Positions 26,161 to 34,539 of a stretch of 64,000 nucleotides of DNA are shown here, piece after piece. The DNA comes from Cognatiyoonia koreensis. Its GTDB lineage: Bacteria; Pseudomonadota; Alphaproteobacteria; Rhodobacterales; Rhodobacteraceae. Below the pieces are notes generated by a model, which saw only the letters and a list, made by a program, of their open reading frames with translations, was not told the DNA's origin and made no database searches. Within the stretch, counting starts at the first letter, position 1; each line of letters begins with the position of its first letter. The stretch lies in NCBI RefSeq assembly GCF_900109295.1, contig NZ_FOIZ01000001.1:62001-126000 (forward strand), given 5' to 3'. The position numbers and the translations under genes were made by a program.

Positions 26161-26505
26161 ATGGCACTTGCCCATGCACCTTTCGAAAAACGTCTGCGTA
26201 AGATCATACGCAACCACAATCGCATGGCGAATGGGGTCGTCCATACCATGCGAAAGGATGGTTTGATCGTGGCCAAGCCGCGCATCTACAATCCGCGCTT
26301 CCCGCTTCGGGGCCTGGTTCTGCTGATCGCTGCTGCGTTCCTGTTCAAAGGCTATATTTATGCCTCCTTGGGTCCGGCGGATTACAACAGTCGTGTCGCT
26401 GCACTTGGCGAAGGGACATTGATCGAACAGGCCGGCGCTTGGATGATGTATGCGGATATTGCGACCGTTTACATCGGTACATTCATGAATGGTCTCGGGC
26501 TCTGA
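26161..26505 (+). CDS. Conserved small membrane protein of unknown function
   Basis: A 114-residue protein that I do not recognise by family name. It has a basic N-terminal region (FEKRLRKIIRNHNRM, about 8-22), one clear transmembrane segment near 50-68 (LRGLVLLIAAAFLFKGY), and a C-terminal part with two weaker hydrophobic patches (AGAWMMYADIATVYIG). The ATG at 26161 has GGAG nine bases upstream; a GTG further upstream is less likely. Codon pattern and the strong terminator 23 bases after the stop support a real gene. Topology suggests an inner-membrane protein with a cytoplasmic positively charged end. Confidence 0.75.
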   Translation: MALAHAPFEKRLRKIIRNHNRMANGVVHTMRKDGLIVAKPRIYNPRFPLRGLVLLIAAAFLFKGYIYASLGPADYNSRVAALGEGTLIEQAGAWMMYADIATVYIGTFMNGLGL

Positions 26506-26527
26506 ACATCTGTTTAGACGGGGCACA

Positions 26528-26566
26528 AAAAAGGGCTGCATCCTGATCAAGGATGCAGCCCTTTTT
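26528..26566. terminator. Bidirectional terminator between convergent genes
   Basis: A 17-bp perfect stem (AAAAAGGGCTGCATCCT at 26528-26544 with AGGATGCAGCCCTTTTT at 26550-26566) with loop GATCA. Its A and T ends give a U tract on both strands, serving the small membrane gene on the plus strand and the DUF1127 gene on the minus strand. Confidence 0.92.
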
Positions 26567-26605
26567 GTATGCACGGTGACGGTTCGTAAAGAACCGCCAA
26601 CATGA

Positions 26606-26794
26606 TTACATCTGATCGACGTCTGCGCGAGTCAGACCGATATCGTCCAGTTCACGTGCTGTAAGTTGCGACAAGGCTTTGCGTGTCAGGCGTGCGTCGT
26701 TCCATGCAGCAATCGAACCGAACAAATCGGAAGCCAAACGAGAGAAGCGACCTGCGCCAACGGCGACGGGACGGGTTGTGTCAAAAGCGGCCAT
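26606..26794 (-). CDS. DUF1127 small protein
   Basis: A 62-residue protein starting MAAFDTTRPVAVGAG. The C-terminal half has ARLTRKALSQLTARELDDIG, the conserved DUF1127 helix pair ending LTRADVDQM. Proteins of this family are small arginine-rich regulators, and some bind RNA and affect phosphate or stress responses; the role here is unknown. The ATG at 26794 has AGGA upstream. A longer frame reaching 26917 lacks similarity and is rejected. It diverges from ruvC, with the stretch 26795-27080 between them. Confidence 0.85.
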   Translation of the reverse strand: MAAFDTTRPVAVGAGRFSRLASDLFGSIAAWNDARLTRKALSQLTARELDDIGLTRADVDQM

Positions 26795-27027
26795 GGCCAA
26801 GTTCCTACTGCTTGCTGCAATGCAGCGTTTCATCTCATAGGTGGCATCTAGGACCCGCATTTCGCTTTGACCAGACGATTTATTGCATGACTCATATGCG
26901 TTTTCATCATGCCTCATTTTTGGGCGGAAGTTGCCGTAACGTCCTGTCGTTCCGTCGTTTTTTCATGTCGCTTTTTCGCGTCGGATTGCGAATTAAGTCA
27001 TGCGTGTGGCGAACGCGCTTGGTTTTT

Positions 27028-27042
27028 GTTCGCGTTTTGTGC
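27028..27042 (+). promoter_or_regulatory. Near-consensus alphaproteobacterial LexA box before ruvC
   Basis: GTTCGCGTTTTGTGC matches GTTC-N7-GTTC, the direct-repeat LexA site of alphaproteobacteria, at 7 of 8 fixed positions. It lies about 40 bases before the ruvC start, where repression would be expected. The ruvCAB operon is SOS-controlled in several relatives, but this site has one mismatch and needs testing. Confidence 0.35.
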
Positions 27043-27080
27043 TAATTGCGATCTAACAAAAAACAAGGGCAGGGGCAGTG

Positions 27081-27587
27081 ATGCGCGTCATTGGGATTGA
27101 TCCGGGGCTGCGGAATATGGGTTGGGGCATCATTGATGTCGCCGGAAGCCGACTCAGCCACGTTGCAAACGGCGTGTGTCACGGTGTCGGAGACACGCTG
27201 TCCGACCGCTTGCTTGCCCTCCACATTGCACTGAGCGAGGTCTTTTCGCTCCACCGTCCGGAAACCGCCGCAGTCGAACAGACGTTCGTGAACCGTGATG
27301 GAGCCGGAACCCTGAAACTCGGCCAGGCCCGTGGCATTGCCATGCTTGTGCCCGCACAAGCGGGTCTGTCCGTGGGTGAATACGCGCCCAATTCCGTGAA
27401 GAAGGCCGTGGTCGGGGTGGGGCATGCCGACAAGAAGCAGATCGATCATATGGTGCGTCTGCAACTGCCCGGTGTGGACATTGCCGGACCCGATGCCGCC
27501 GATGCCTTGGCCATTGCCATTTGCCACGCCCATCACGCGCAATCAGCCGACCAACTGGCCGCTGCACTGGCGAGGGCGGGCGCATGA
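27081..27587 (+). CDS. ruvC: Holliday junction resolvase RuvC
   Basis: A 168-residue endodeoxyribonuclease that cleaves Holliday junctions. The acidic catalytic residues are visible: D7 in [17 protein letters not shown]66 in AAVEQTF, and the pair in [12 protein letters not shown] near 138-141. An ATG at 27081 is preferred; a GTG immediately before it (27078) is possible. AGGGGC is the ribosome binding site. The stop overlaps ruvA by 4 bases. The order ruvC-ruvA-ruvB is the usual alphaproteobacterial operon. Confidence 0.96.
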   Translation: MRVIGIDPGLRNMGWGIIDVAGSRLSHVANGVCHGVGDTLSDRLLALHIALSEVFSLHRPETAAVEQTFVNRDGAGTLKLGQARGIAMLVPAQAGLSVGEYAPNSVKKAVVGVGHADKKQIDHMVRLQLPGVDIAGPDAADALAIAICHAHHAQSADQLAAALARAGA

Positions 27588-28243
27588 TCGGCAAGATCTC
27601 GGGCCGTCTTGAATATCGTGCGGAAGATCACGTTTTGATCGACGTGCGCGGGGTTGGCTATCTGGTCTATATCTCCAACCGCGTGATGGCGGGTCTGCCA
27701 GCGAACGGAGAGGCTGTTGCGCTTTATACTGATTTGCTGGTGCGCGAAGACAATCTGCAACTTTTCGGGTTCACGACTCTGGTCGAAAAGGAATGGCACC
27801 GTCTGCTGATGTCAGTGCAGGGGATCGGGGCGAAAGCGTCGATGGCTATCCTTGGCACGCTTGGCCCTGATGGAGTCAGCCGAGCGATCGCGCTGGGCGA
27901 CTGGAACGCCTTGGCAAAGGCCAAGGGGGTCGGACCCAAGACGGCGCAGCGCGTCACGATTGAACTCAAAGACAAAGCACCAGGCGTGATGGCCATGGGG
28001 GGCACCATTGCGGATGCGACCGGTGACGCGGTGATCGAAACAGAGGCCCCGGCACAAGGCAGTGTCGCACGCACCCCGAAATCCAACCCGGCACAGGCAG
28101 AGGCGCTCTCGGCGCTTGGCAATCTTGGTTATGCACCGGGCGAAGCGGCAAGCGCCGTCGCCGAAGCTGCGGGCGCAACCCCTGAAGCCGATACGTCTGC
28201 ACTGATCCGGGCGGCCTTGAAGCTGCTGGCCCCAAAAGGGTAG
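27584..28243 (+). CDS. ruvA: Holliday junction helicase subunit RuvA
   Basis: A 219-residue junction-binding protein that targets the RuvB motor to four-way DNA. Domain I is [20 protein letters not shown] with VGYLVYIS. Domain II holds the two helix-hairpin-helix motifs, [13 protein letters not shown] near 80 and [19 protein letters not shown] near 114. A flexible linker leads to the C-terminal RuvB-binding domain (about 170-219, [18 protein letters not shown]). The start overlaps ruvC by 4 bases; upstream in-frame codons are within ruvC and rejected. Confidence 0.96.
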   Translation: MIGKISGRLEYRAEDHVLIDVRGVGYLVYISNRVMAGLPANGEAVALYTDLLVREDNLQLFGFTTLVEKEWHRLLMSVQGIGAKASMAILGTLGPDGVSRAIALGDWNALAKAKGVGPKTAQRVTIELKDKAPGVMAMGGTIADATGDAVIETEAPAQGSVARTPKSNPAQAEALSALGNLGYAPGEAASAVAEAAGATPEADTSALIRAALKLLAPKG

Positions 28244-28252
28244 GGATGCGCC

Positions 28253-29275
28253 ATGAGCGAACCCGATCCCACCCTGCGACCTGAACGCCAAGCTGACGAT
28301 GCAGATCGCGCGTTGCGTCCGCAGACGCTGGATGAATTCATCGGGCAGCGCGATGCGCGAGCCAATCTGAAGGTCTTTATCGAAAGCGCACGGATGCGCG
28401 GCGAGGCGATGGATCACGCGCTGTTCCACGGCCCGCCCGGTCTTGGCAAGACCACTTTGGCGCAGATCATGGCGCGCGAGTTGGGCGTGAATTTCCGCAT
28501 GACGTCTGGCCCGGTGCTGGCCAAAGCGGGCGATCTGGCCGCGATCCTGACAAACCTCGAAGCCCGCGATGTCCTGTTCATTGACGAAATCCACCGCCTG
28601 AACCCCGCCGTTGAAGAGGTGCTTTATCCCGCACTTGAGGATTTTGAGCTTGATCTTGTCATTGGTGAAGGTCCGGCGGCCCGGACCGTTCGGATCGAAT
28701 TGCAACCCTTCACATTAGTCGGGGCCACGACGCGGATGGGTTTGCTGACCACGCCGCTGCGTGACCGGTTCGGCATCCCAACGCGTCTGGAATTTTACAC
28801 GGTGGACGAACTGCATGAGATTGTGACCCGTGGTGCGCGCCTGATGGGTGCGCCTGCCGCGACCGAGGGCGCACAGGAGATCGCCAAACGTGCGCGGGGC
28901 ACACCGCGGATTGCAGGCCGATTGCTGCGCCGCGTCGTCGATTTCGCTGTTGTCGAAGGTGATGGCACGATCACACGGGAAATTGCAGATCGCGCACTGA
29001 CCCGGCTTGGTGTAGACGCCCTCGGCCTTGATAATGCAGACCGGCGTTATCTGCGCCTGATCGCGGAATCCTATGCGGGCGGCCCGGTCGGAGTTGAAAC
29101 CCTGTCCGCCGCTTTGTCTGAAAGCCGCGATTCACTGGAAGACGTGATCGAACCCTATCTTCTGCAGCAGGGTCTGATCCAGCGCACGCCACGCGGGCGC
29201 ATGCTCGCGGCGGCGGCATGGCGGCATCTGGGACTTGATGCGCCCAAGCGGCAAACGGATATGTTCGGAGGCTAG
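28253..29275 (+). CDS. ruvB: Holliday junction helicase ATPase RuvB
   Basis: A 340-residue AAA+ motor that drives branch migration as a hexamer with RuvA. Walker A is [14 protein letters not shown] near 60-69, Walker B is [16 protein letters not shown] near 106, sensor 1 is [11 protein letters not shown] and the arginine finger region is [15 protein letters not shown]. The C-terminal winged helix ends [13 protein letters not shown]. The whole family length is present. It starts 9 bases after ruvA; copy C of the dispersed repeat lies just after its stop. Confidence 0.97.
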   Translation: MSEPDPTLRPERQADDADRALRPQTLDEFIGQRDARANLKVFIESARMRGEAMDHALFHGPPGLGKTTLAQIMARELGVNFRMTSGPVLAKAGDLAAILTNLEARDVLFIDEIHRLNPAVEEVLYPALEDFELDLVIGEGPAARTVRIELQPFTLVGATTRMGLLTTPLRDRFGIPTRLEFYTVDELHEIVTRGARLMGAPAATEGAQEIAKRARGTPRIAGRLLRRVVDFAVVEGDGTITREIADRALTRLGVDALGLDNADRRYLRLIAESYAGGPVGVETLSAALSESRDSLEDVIEPYLLQQGLIQRTPRGRMLAAAAWRHLGLDAPKRQTDMFGG

Positions 29276-29283
29276 TGTGGATG

Positions 29284-29313
29284 CCTCCGGCGGGAGTATT
29301 TTGGGCAAGATGA
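29284..29313 (+). repeat. Dispersed intergenic repeat, diverged copy C
   Basis: Begins CCTCCGGCGGGAGTATTTTG and continues GGCAAGATGATGG. It shares the CCTCCGGCGG head and the GGxCAAGA tail with copies A and B, but differs in the middle. It sits between ruvB and the next gene, and its last bases include that gene's ATG codons and its only ribosome-binding-like sequence (GGGCAAG). Confidence 0.55.
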
Positions 29314-29936
29314 TGGATGAAAACGCTGTCGCAGATCTGTTTACCCGTGCTGACGGTTCTTACCTGTTTGCCCGCTGGGGCCGGCCATTGGTGCCCGTGG
29401 TCTTTGGCGTGGACGAGCCGACCCTGTCCGTCTTCAAAGGCGCGATCGAGGCGGTGGTGACCTTGGCCGATCACAAAATGGCCGAAACCGATCCCGAGCT
29501 TGGTGCGAACCTGATGGTCTTTTTCTGCAACGCCTGGGACGAATTGCCCGAGGTGCCCCATCTGGACAAGCTTGTCCCCGATCTTCTGCCGCTTGTCGCG
29601 CGCTTGAAGGGAGCAGATGCCAACCAGTACCGCATTTTCCGATTCGACGAAGCCAATGCGATCAAGGCGGCTTTCGTCTTCATTCGTATGGACACGCATC
29701 TGCAAACTGTGTCCGCCGATACGCTGGCGCTGTCGCAGGCTGTGCAGACGATCCTCTTGTGGTCCGACCGTGCCTTCACGGATCATAGTCCACTTGCTGC
29801 TGTCAATGACAAGACGGTGCTGCGCCCCGAGATCGCGCAAGTTATCCGCGCCGCTTATGATCCGGTGATGCCCTCTGTTGCGCATGATGCCAGCCATGCC
29901 TTGCGCCTTGCAGCGCGCATCGGGGTCATGCAATGA
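29310..29936 (+). CDS. Conserved hypothetical protein between ruvB and ybgC
   Basis: A 208-residue soluble protein (start ATG at 29310 or the adjacent ATG at 29313). I do not recognise a named domain. It is mostly helical by composition, with no signal peptide or membrane segment, and contains PELGANLMVFFCNAWDELPEVP near 70-91 and FRFDEANAIKAAFVFIRMD near 112-130. The gene sits between ruvB and ybgC and overlaps ybgC by 4 bases, so it is co-translated with the Tol-Pal operon head. The start lies inside the end of the dispersed repeat copy C. A frame extending into ruvB is not needed. Confidence 0.8.
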   Translation: MMDENAVADLFTRADGSYLFARWGRPLVPVVFGVDEPTLSVFKGAIEAVVTLADHKMAETDPELGANLMVFFCNAWDELPEVPHLDKLVPDLLPLVARLKGADANQYRIFRFDEANAIKAAFVFIRMDTHLQTVSADTLALSQAVQTILLWSDRAFTDHSPLAAVNDKTVLRPEIAQVIRAAYDPVMPSVAHDASHALRLAARIGVMQ

Positions 29937-30340
29937 CCCATCGTTTGCCCGTGAAAGTCTATTATGAAGATACCGACATGGGGGGGGTCGTTTACTATGC
30001 CAATTATCTGAAGTTCATCGAACGCGCCCGGTCCGAGATCGTCGAAGACCTGGGTGTCGACCAGAACGCGATGAAGGCGGCGGGGATCGTCTTTGTCGTT
30101 ACCCGCGTAGAAGCGGATTATCTGGCCGCAGCCAAACTAGGCGACCGTCTGGACGTGCTGACGGACCATGATGCCGCGTCACCTGTGCGTTGGGTCTTTG
30201 CGCAGCGGGTGATGCGCGGCGACACCCTGCTGTTTCAGGCGCAAGTTACCGCGGTTTGCATGTCAACCGGTGGCAAACCGACCCGTCTTCCAGCGGAAAT
30301 TCGCGCAAAACTCGGCGCTTCTTCACGAAAAGTCCAATAG
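29933..30340 (+). CDS. ybgC: Tol-Pal system-associated acyl-CoA thioesterase
   Basis: A 135-residue hotdog-fold thioesterase of the YbgC type. The active-site block is YYEDTDMGGVVYYANYLKF near residues 10-28, holding the catalytic Asp. The His of E. coli VVYHASY is replaced here by Tyr (VVYYANY), which may alter activity. ARSEIVEDLGV and the FAQRVMRGDTLLFQAQV strand complete the fold. It hydrolyses short acyl-CoA and binds acyl carrier protein in related bacteria. It overlaps the previous gene by 4 bases and lies 74 bases before tolQ. Confidence 0.93.
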   Translation: MTHRLPVKVYYEDTDMGGVVYYANYLKFIERARSEIVEDLGVDQNAMKAAGIVFVVTRVEADYLAAAKLGDRLDVLTDHDAASPVRWVFAQRVMRGDTLLFQAQVTAVCMSTGGKPTRLPAEIRAKLGASSRKVQ

Positions 30341-30414
30341 CCACCCCAAGGAATTTGGGTTAAGACACGTCCCAATAGAGCCCGTCAAGCCGGGCCACAG
30401 GACAGAGCAGGCTT

Positions 30415-31083
30415 ATGGAACAAGAATTCACGATGTGGGCGTTGTTTATGCGCGCCACGATCACGGTCAAACTGGTGATGATCATGTTGATCGTCGCGTC
30501 GATCTGGTGCTGGGGTGTGATCTACGACAAGTGGCGGCAATACCAGAAGGCCCGCAGGGAAGCCGACCTCTTTGATCGCGCTTTCTGGTCCGGAGAGCCG
30601 CTTGACACCCTCTATGACAAGATCGGTGCAACCCCGCAGGGCCCTTCGGAAAAGATATTTGCCGCTGGCATGGAAGAATGGCGCAGGTCGCACAAACAGG
30701 ACGGCGGCTTGATTGCCGGAGCGACGGCGCGCATCGACCGGTCGATGGACGTGGCCATCGCCAAGGAGGCAGGTAAATTGCAGAAAGGTTTGCCGGTTCT
30801 AGCCACGGTCGGCTCGACCGCCCCCTTTGTCGGACTGTTCGGCACCGTTTGGGGCATCATGAACGCCTTCATCGAAATCGCAGAGCAGCAGAATACGAAC
30901 CTGGCCGTCGTCGCACCCGGCATTGCCGAGGCTTTGTTGGCGACCGGCCTTGGGCTGCTGGCTGCGATTCCGGCGGTTATCTATTACAACAAGTTGTCCG
31001 CGGACAGTGATCGCATCGTCGCCGGATACGAAGCCTTTGCCGACGAATTCGCGACCATTCTCAGCCGCCAGTTGGACAGTTGA
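30415..31083 (+). CDS. tolQ: Tol-Pal proton channel protein TolQ
   Basis: A 222-residue inner-membrane protein of the ExbB/MotA/TolQ family. With TolR it harvests the proton motive force for outer-membrane constriction at division. Three transmembrane helices are visible: near residues 12-34 (ITVKLVMIMLIVASIWCWGVIY), near 120-150 (LATVGSTAPFVGLFGTVWGI) and near 160-185 (LAVVAPGIAEALLATGLGLL). The family motif GLFGTVWGIMNAF and the conserved AATGLG-like GIAEALLATGLGLLAAIPAV are present. tolR begins one base after its stop codon. Confidence 0.96.
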   Translation: MEQEFTMWALFMRATITVKLVMIMLIVASIWCWGVIYDKWRQYQKARREADLFDRAFWSGEPLDTLYDKIGATPQGPSEKIFAAGMEEWRRSHKQDGGLIAGATARIDRSMDVAIAKEAGKLQKGLPVLATVGSTAPFVGLFGTVWGIMNAFIEIAEQQNTNLAVVAPGIAEALLATGLGLLAAIPAVIYYNKLSADSDRIVAGYEAFADEFATILSRQLDS

Positions 31084-31084
31084 T

Positions 31085-31561
31085 ATGGGTGCCGGTGTCA
31101 TGAAGTCCGACAACGGTGGCGGGACGCGCCGCCGTCGTCGATCACGTCGCGGACAACCGATGTCGGAAATCAACGTGACCCCATTTGTGGACGTCATGCT
31201 TGTTTTGCTGATCATCTTTATGGTTGCCGCCCCTTTGTCCATCGTCGGGCCAAGTGTCGAGCTTCCTGAAACCGCCGCCGATGCCTTTCCGTCAGACGAC
31301 GAGGAACCGCTGACCGTGACTATCCTTGCAGATGGCAGCCTGACCATTCAGGATTCACCAACCGCAGAGTCCGAATTCGCGGCGAAACTGCAAGCCATTG
31401 CGACCGAGCGCGAAGGCGACCGCGTCTTCCTGCGTGCGGATGGAGCCAACGACTGGAACCGTGTCGCCCAGGTGATGGGCGCGCTCAACAGTGCGGGTTT
31501 CAGCAATATCGGGCTTGTCACGGATATTGGCGGCCCGACCTTCAACGGATCCGACGGATAA
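31085..31561 (+). CDS. tolR: Tol-Pal protein TolR
   Basis: A 158-residue inner-membrane protein with one helix near residues 34-52 (FVDVMLVLLIIFMVAAPLS). It carries the protonatable Asp36 in NVTPFVDVMLVL. The arginine-rich N-terminus (RRRRRSRRG) faces the cytoplasm and the C-terminal domain lies in the periplasm. The start at 31085 is preferred over frames running into tolQ, since MGAGVMKSDNGG fits the family. It sits between tolQ and tolA with gaps of one and four bases. Confidence 0.96.
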   Translation: MGAGVMKSDNGGGTRRRRRSRRGQPMSEINVTPFVDVMLVLLIIFMVAAPLSIVGPSVELPETAADAFPSDDEEPLTVTILADGSLTIQDSPTAESEFAAKLQAIATEREGDRVFLRADGANDWNRVAQVMGALNSAGFSNIGLVTDIGGPTFNGSDG

Positions 31562-31565
31562 CGCG

Positions 31566-32687
31566 ATGGCCACCCCCGGCACCTATATTTCTGCCGTGGG
31601 CCACGCCGGGTTGCTGATTTGGCTACTCGCCGGATGGGGCTTGTCACAAGACCCGCTGGAATTCGAGACCACGAATTTCACGACCGTGTCGGGCGAGGAA
31701 TTTGCCGCCATGATGGCAGCACGTTCACCGAATCCGGGCACAGCAGAGCCAACAGCCTTAGTGCAGCCCGAACCTGAGCAGCAGCCCGATTTGCCCGAAC
31801 CGGATGAAACCGTCGCCGCGGTAGAGCCGCCCACGCCCGTGACGCCACCGGAAGAAGAGACCCCGCCGCCAGAAGCGCCGGCCCCCCCGGCCCCTGTGAG
31901 CGATGTCACCGATACGTTGCCGGACGTGGTCAGCCCGCCCGCGCCTGAACCTTCGCCAGCGATAGACGAACCGATTGCGGATACGCCTCCTCAGCAGCGC
32001 CCGTCCGATCGTGTTGCACCCGAACCTGTGGCGCCTCCTGAACCGGATGTCCGCATCGATGATGTCGCGCAAGAGGCGACCGAACCAACCGAGGCACCGA
32101 CTGACGAAGTGGTACCAGAGGAACCACAGGAAGAGACCGCCCAGGAACAGGCCACCGAAGAGATCGTCGCTGAGGCGGTGACCCCGTCAGGTGCGCCCGA
32201 ACGCTCGGTCCGTCCGACCGCGCGTCCGAACCGGCCAGCCCCTGTCGAAGAACCCGCAAGCGAGCCGGTGGTCAGCGAAACCCCACCCAGCAATGACGCT
32301 GTCGAGAATGTTTTGGCCGATATCGTCGGGGAGGAAACCCCCGCACAGCCCGATGTTCCAGAAGGCCCGCCAATGTCCGGATCGGAGCGCGAGGGCTTTC
32401 GCGTCGCCGTTAACGCCTGTTGGAACGTTGATCCAGGATCGGTCGCGGCCCGCGTCACGGTCGTCGCGGCGTTCAGCCTGACGCCCGAAGGCAAGGTCGA
32501 AGCCAATCAGGTCAGGCTGGTGTCGTCGGAAGGTGACCAGTCCGCGGTTGATACTGCGTTTCAGGCGGCGCGCCGCGCGATTCTGCGCTGTCAGGGCCAG
32601 ACCGGCTATGACCTTCCGGCAGAAAAATACGGACAGTGGAAAGATGTCGAAATCACATTCGATCCGTCGGGAATGCGGCTCAGATGA
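31566..32687 (+). CDS. tolA: TolA-like energy transducer
   Basis: A 373-residue protein that links TolQ-TolR to the outer membrane. One N-terminal helix (about 7-25, YISAVGHAGLLIWLLAGWG) is followed by a long Pro/Glu/Ala-rich linker (about 60-265) instead of the Ala/Lys-rich helical domain of enteric TolA. A C-terminal domain of about 100 residues follows, with REGFRVAVNACWNV, AARRAILRCQGQTGYDLP and QWKDVEITFDPS. This domain is homologous to the small protein encoded next. The start at 31566 follows the tolR stop by 4 bases. Confidence 0.92.
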   Translation: MATPGTYISAVGHAGLLIWLLAGWGLSQDPLEFETTNFTTVSGEEFAAMMAARSPNPGTAEPTALVQPEPEQQPDLPEPDETVAAVEPPTPVTPPEEETPPPEAPAPPAPVSDVTDTLPDVVSPPAPEPSPAIDEPIADTPPQQRPSDRVAPEPVAPPEPDVRIDDVAQEATEPTEAPTDEVVPEEPQEETAQEQATEEIVAEAVTPSGAPERSVRPTARPNRPAPVEEPASEPVVSETPPSNDAVENVLADIVGEETPAQPDVPEGPPMSGSEREGFRVAVNACWNVDPGSVAARVTVVAAFSLTPEGKVEANQVRLVSSEGDQSAVDTAFQAARRAILRCQGQTGYDLPAEKYGQWKDVEITFDPSGMRLR

Positions 32688-33028
32688 TGCGTGGCTTGCT
32701 TGCTGTTCTGCTGATTTGGCCATGCCTTGCTTTTGGTCAGGAATGGCTCGGCACATTTCGTCAGGCGATCGGTGCATGCTGGAACACGGCTGGTATTACG
32801 GAAAGCGTGACAGTGCGTTTTCAGCTTGATGCGGACGGGCGGGTCAGCACTGACATAATGCTGGTCGGTATCAACAATCCGACCGATGCCCAATCAGACG
32901 CATTCCTTGCTGCTCGACGTGCAATTTTACGATGCCAGGGCGAAAACGGATTTGATCTGCCCCTTGACGATTATGCGCTTTGGCAGGAGGTGGAGCTGAA
33001 TTTCACCCTGCCGGCAGGCGATTCCTGA
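32684..33028 (+). CDS. Small exported protein duplicating the TolA C-terminal domain
   Basis: A 114-residue protein beginning MMRGLLAVLLIWPCLAFGQ, a signal peptide with probable cleavage after AFG. The mature part aligns along its length with the C-terminal domain of the preceding TolA: both have an ACWN motif, a V-x-F-x-L then D/E-G-x-V strand pair, AARRAILRCQG, a DLP turn, Y-x-x-W and VE-x-x-F. Two cysteines at equivalent positions could form the same disulfide. It has no helix or linker of its own, so it would be free in the periplasm. It overlaps the tolA stop by 4 bases and precedes tolB by 112 bases. Function unknown; see findings. Confidence 0.88.
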   Translation: MMRGLLAVLLIWPCLAFGQEWLGTFRQAIGACWNTAGITESVTVRFQLDADGRVSTDIMLVGINNPTDAQSDAFLAARRAILRCQGENGFDLPLDDYALWQEVELNFTLPAGDS

Positions 33029-33140
33029 CGATGGCAAGCACCAATCCGCGCAAAAACTGCAAATGCCCTGCCGAAGATTGCCTAAATAGGCTTATAGAAG
33101 TTGAAACGGGCGAAAATCCCGACCTACGAGGACGAAGTAC

Positions 33141-34451
33141 ATGTTGAAACGGTTTCTGAGCATCCTGCTGGTTTGCTTCCTGACCACACCGGCGATCGCA
33201 CAGGACGGTCCATTACGGCTGACGATCACCGATGGTGTGATTGAACCACTGCCCTTTGCGATCCCCACATTTCAGGCGGAAACTGCCGGCGCAGAACAGC
33301 TGGCAAGTGATATCACTCGCCTTGTGGCGCAGGATTTGACGAACACGGGCCTGTTCCGTGAAATTCCGGCCAGTGCTTTCATCAGCCAGCCTGCGTCTTT
33401 CGGTGCACCTCTGGCCTATGCCGACTGGCGTGCGATCAACGCACAGGCAGTCATCGGTGGGGCCGTGGCGGTGAACGGCGATCAGGTCTCTGTGAAATTT
33501 CGCCTTTACGATGTCTTCAGTGGAGAAGAACTCGGTGGCGGCCTGCAGTTTGCAGGCACAGTGCAGGGCTGGCGGCGCATGGCGCATAAGGTTGCTGATG
33601 CGGCCTATAGCCGGATCACTGGCGAGGGCGGTTATTTTGATAGCCGTGTTGTGTTCGTGTCCGAGGCTGGCCCAAAGGACAACCGCCAGAAACGGCTCGC
33701 GATCATGGATTACGACGGTGCGAACGTGCAGTTCCTGACTGACAGCAGCGCAATCGTTCTGGCACCGCGCTTTTCTCCGAATGGCGACCGTGTGCTATAT
33801 ACGTCCTTTGAATCCGGCTTCCCACGGATCAATTCCATCGATGTCTCCAGTGTGGGCAAGCAGCAGTTGGCAACGGCCGAAGGGGAGATGGCATTTTCAC
33901 CGCGCTTTTCACGCGACGGGCAGAGGGTGATCTACAGCCTTGCCGATGGGGGCAATACCGACCTTTACATGACCGACCTCAGCACCGGCCAGCACACACG
34001 TCTGACCTCTGCCCCGTCGATCGAAACAGCCCCCAGCTTTTCGCCGGATGGGACGGAAATCGTCTTCGAAAGTGACCGGTCGGGCACGCAGCAGCTGTAT
34101 ATCATGTCGGCCAGCGGTGGCGAACCGCGCCGGATTTCATTTGGTGACGGGCGCTATGGCAGCCCGGTCTGGTCGCCACGCGGGGATCAGATTGCCTTTA
34201 CCAACCAGGGCGGCGGCGTGTTCCACATTGGCGTCATGCGCACCGATGGCAGCGAAGAAAGGCTGCTGACGACTTCACAACTGGACGAAAGTCCAAGCTG
34301 GTCGCCAAATGGCCGCGTGATCATGTTCAGCCGTGAAACGCTGGGTGTTGACGGCACAACGGCACTGTGGTCGGTGGATATCGCTGGGCGGAACATCCGT
34401 AAGATCGTCGAAAATGCGAGCGATCCGTCCTGGGGTCCGTTACAGCCTTGA
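33141..34451 (+). CDS. tolB: Tol-Pal periplasmic propeller protein TolB
   Basis: A 436-residue periplasmic protein that connects TolA to Pal. A signal peptide ends near residue 21 (TTPAIAQ). The N-terminal domain (about 22-160) precedes a six-bladed propeller with WD-like repeats: [59 protein letters not shown] and [15 protein letters not shown]. The end [11 protein letters not shown] is characteristic. GAGGACG precedes the ATG, and the 112-base gap upstream could carry its own promoter. Confidence 0.96.
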   Translation: MLKRFLSILLVCFLTTPAIAQDGPLRLTITDGVIEPLPFAIPTFQAETAGAEQLASDITRLVAQDLTNTGLFREIPASAFISQPASFGAPLAYADWRAINAQAVIGGAVAVNGDQVSVKFRLYDVFSGEELGGGLQFAGTVQGWRRMAHKVADAAYSRITGEGGYFDSRVVFVSEAGPKDNRQKRLAIMDYDGANVQFLTDSSAIVLAPRFSPNGDRVLYTSFESGFPRINSIDVSSVGKQQLATAEGEMAFSPRFSRDGQRVIYSLADGGNTDLYMTDLSTGQHTRLTSAPSIETAPSFSPDGTEIVFESDRSGTQQLYIMSASGGEPRRISFGDGRYGSPVWSPRGDQIAFTNQGGGVFHIGVMRTDGSEERLLTTSQLDESPSWSPNGRVIMFSRETLGVDGTTALWSVDIAGRNIRKIVENASDPSWGPLQP

Positions 34452-34457
34452 AACAAT

Positions 34458-34488
34458 GCCGCGTGATGTGATTTCCCCTTCACGCGGC
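34458..34488 (+). other. Hairpin between tolB and pal
   Basis: A 9-bp stem (GCCGCGTGA at 34458-34466 with TCACGCGGC at 34480-34488) and 13-base loop. It is not followed by a T run, so it is more likely an mRNA processing or stability element that allows different tolB and pal levels than a terminator. Confidence 0.5.
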
Positions 34489-34539
34489 GGCGTGCTAGAC
34501 GCATAAAAAAAGAAAAAGCGGTAAAGACAGGAAAACCCG

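Noticed and set aside
26795..26917. N-terminal extension of the DUF1127 protein
   Set aside because: The added residues are not conserved in this family and have no ribosome binding site; the 62-residue form is the usual size.
33029..33140. Short palindrome GCCTAAATAGGC before tolB as a promoter or operator
   Set aside because: A -10-like TTATAG follows, but no -35 element is at a proper distance; a promoter may exist but was not supported.
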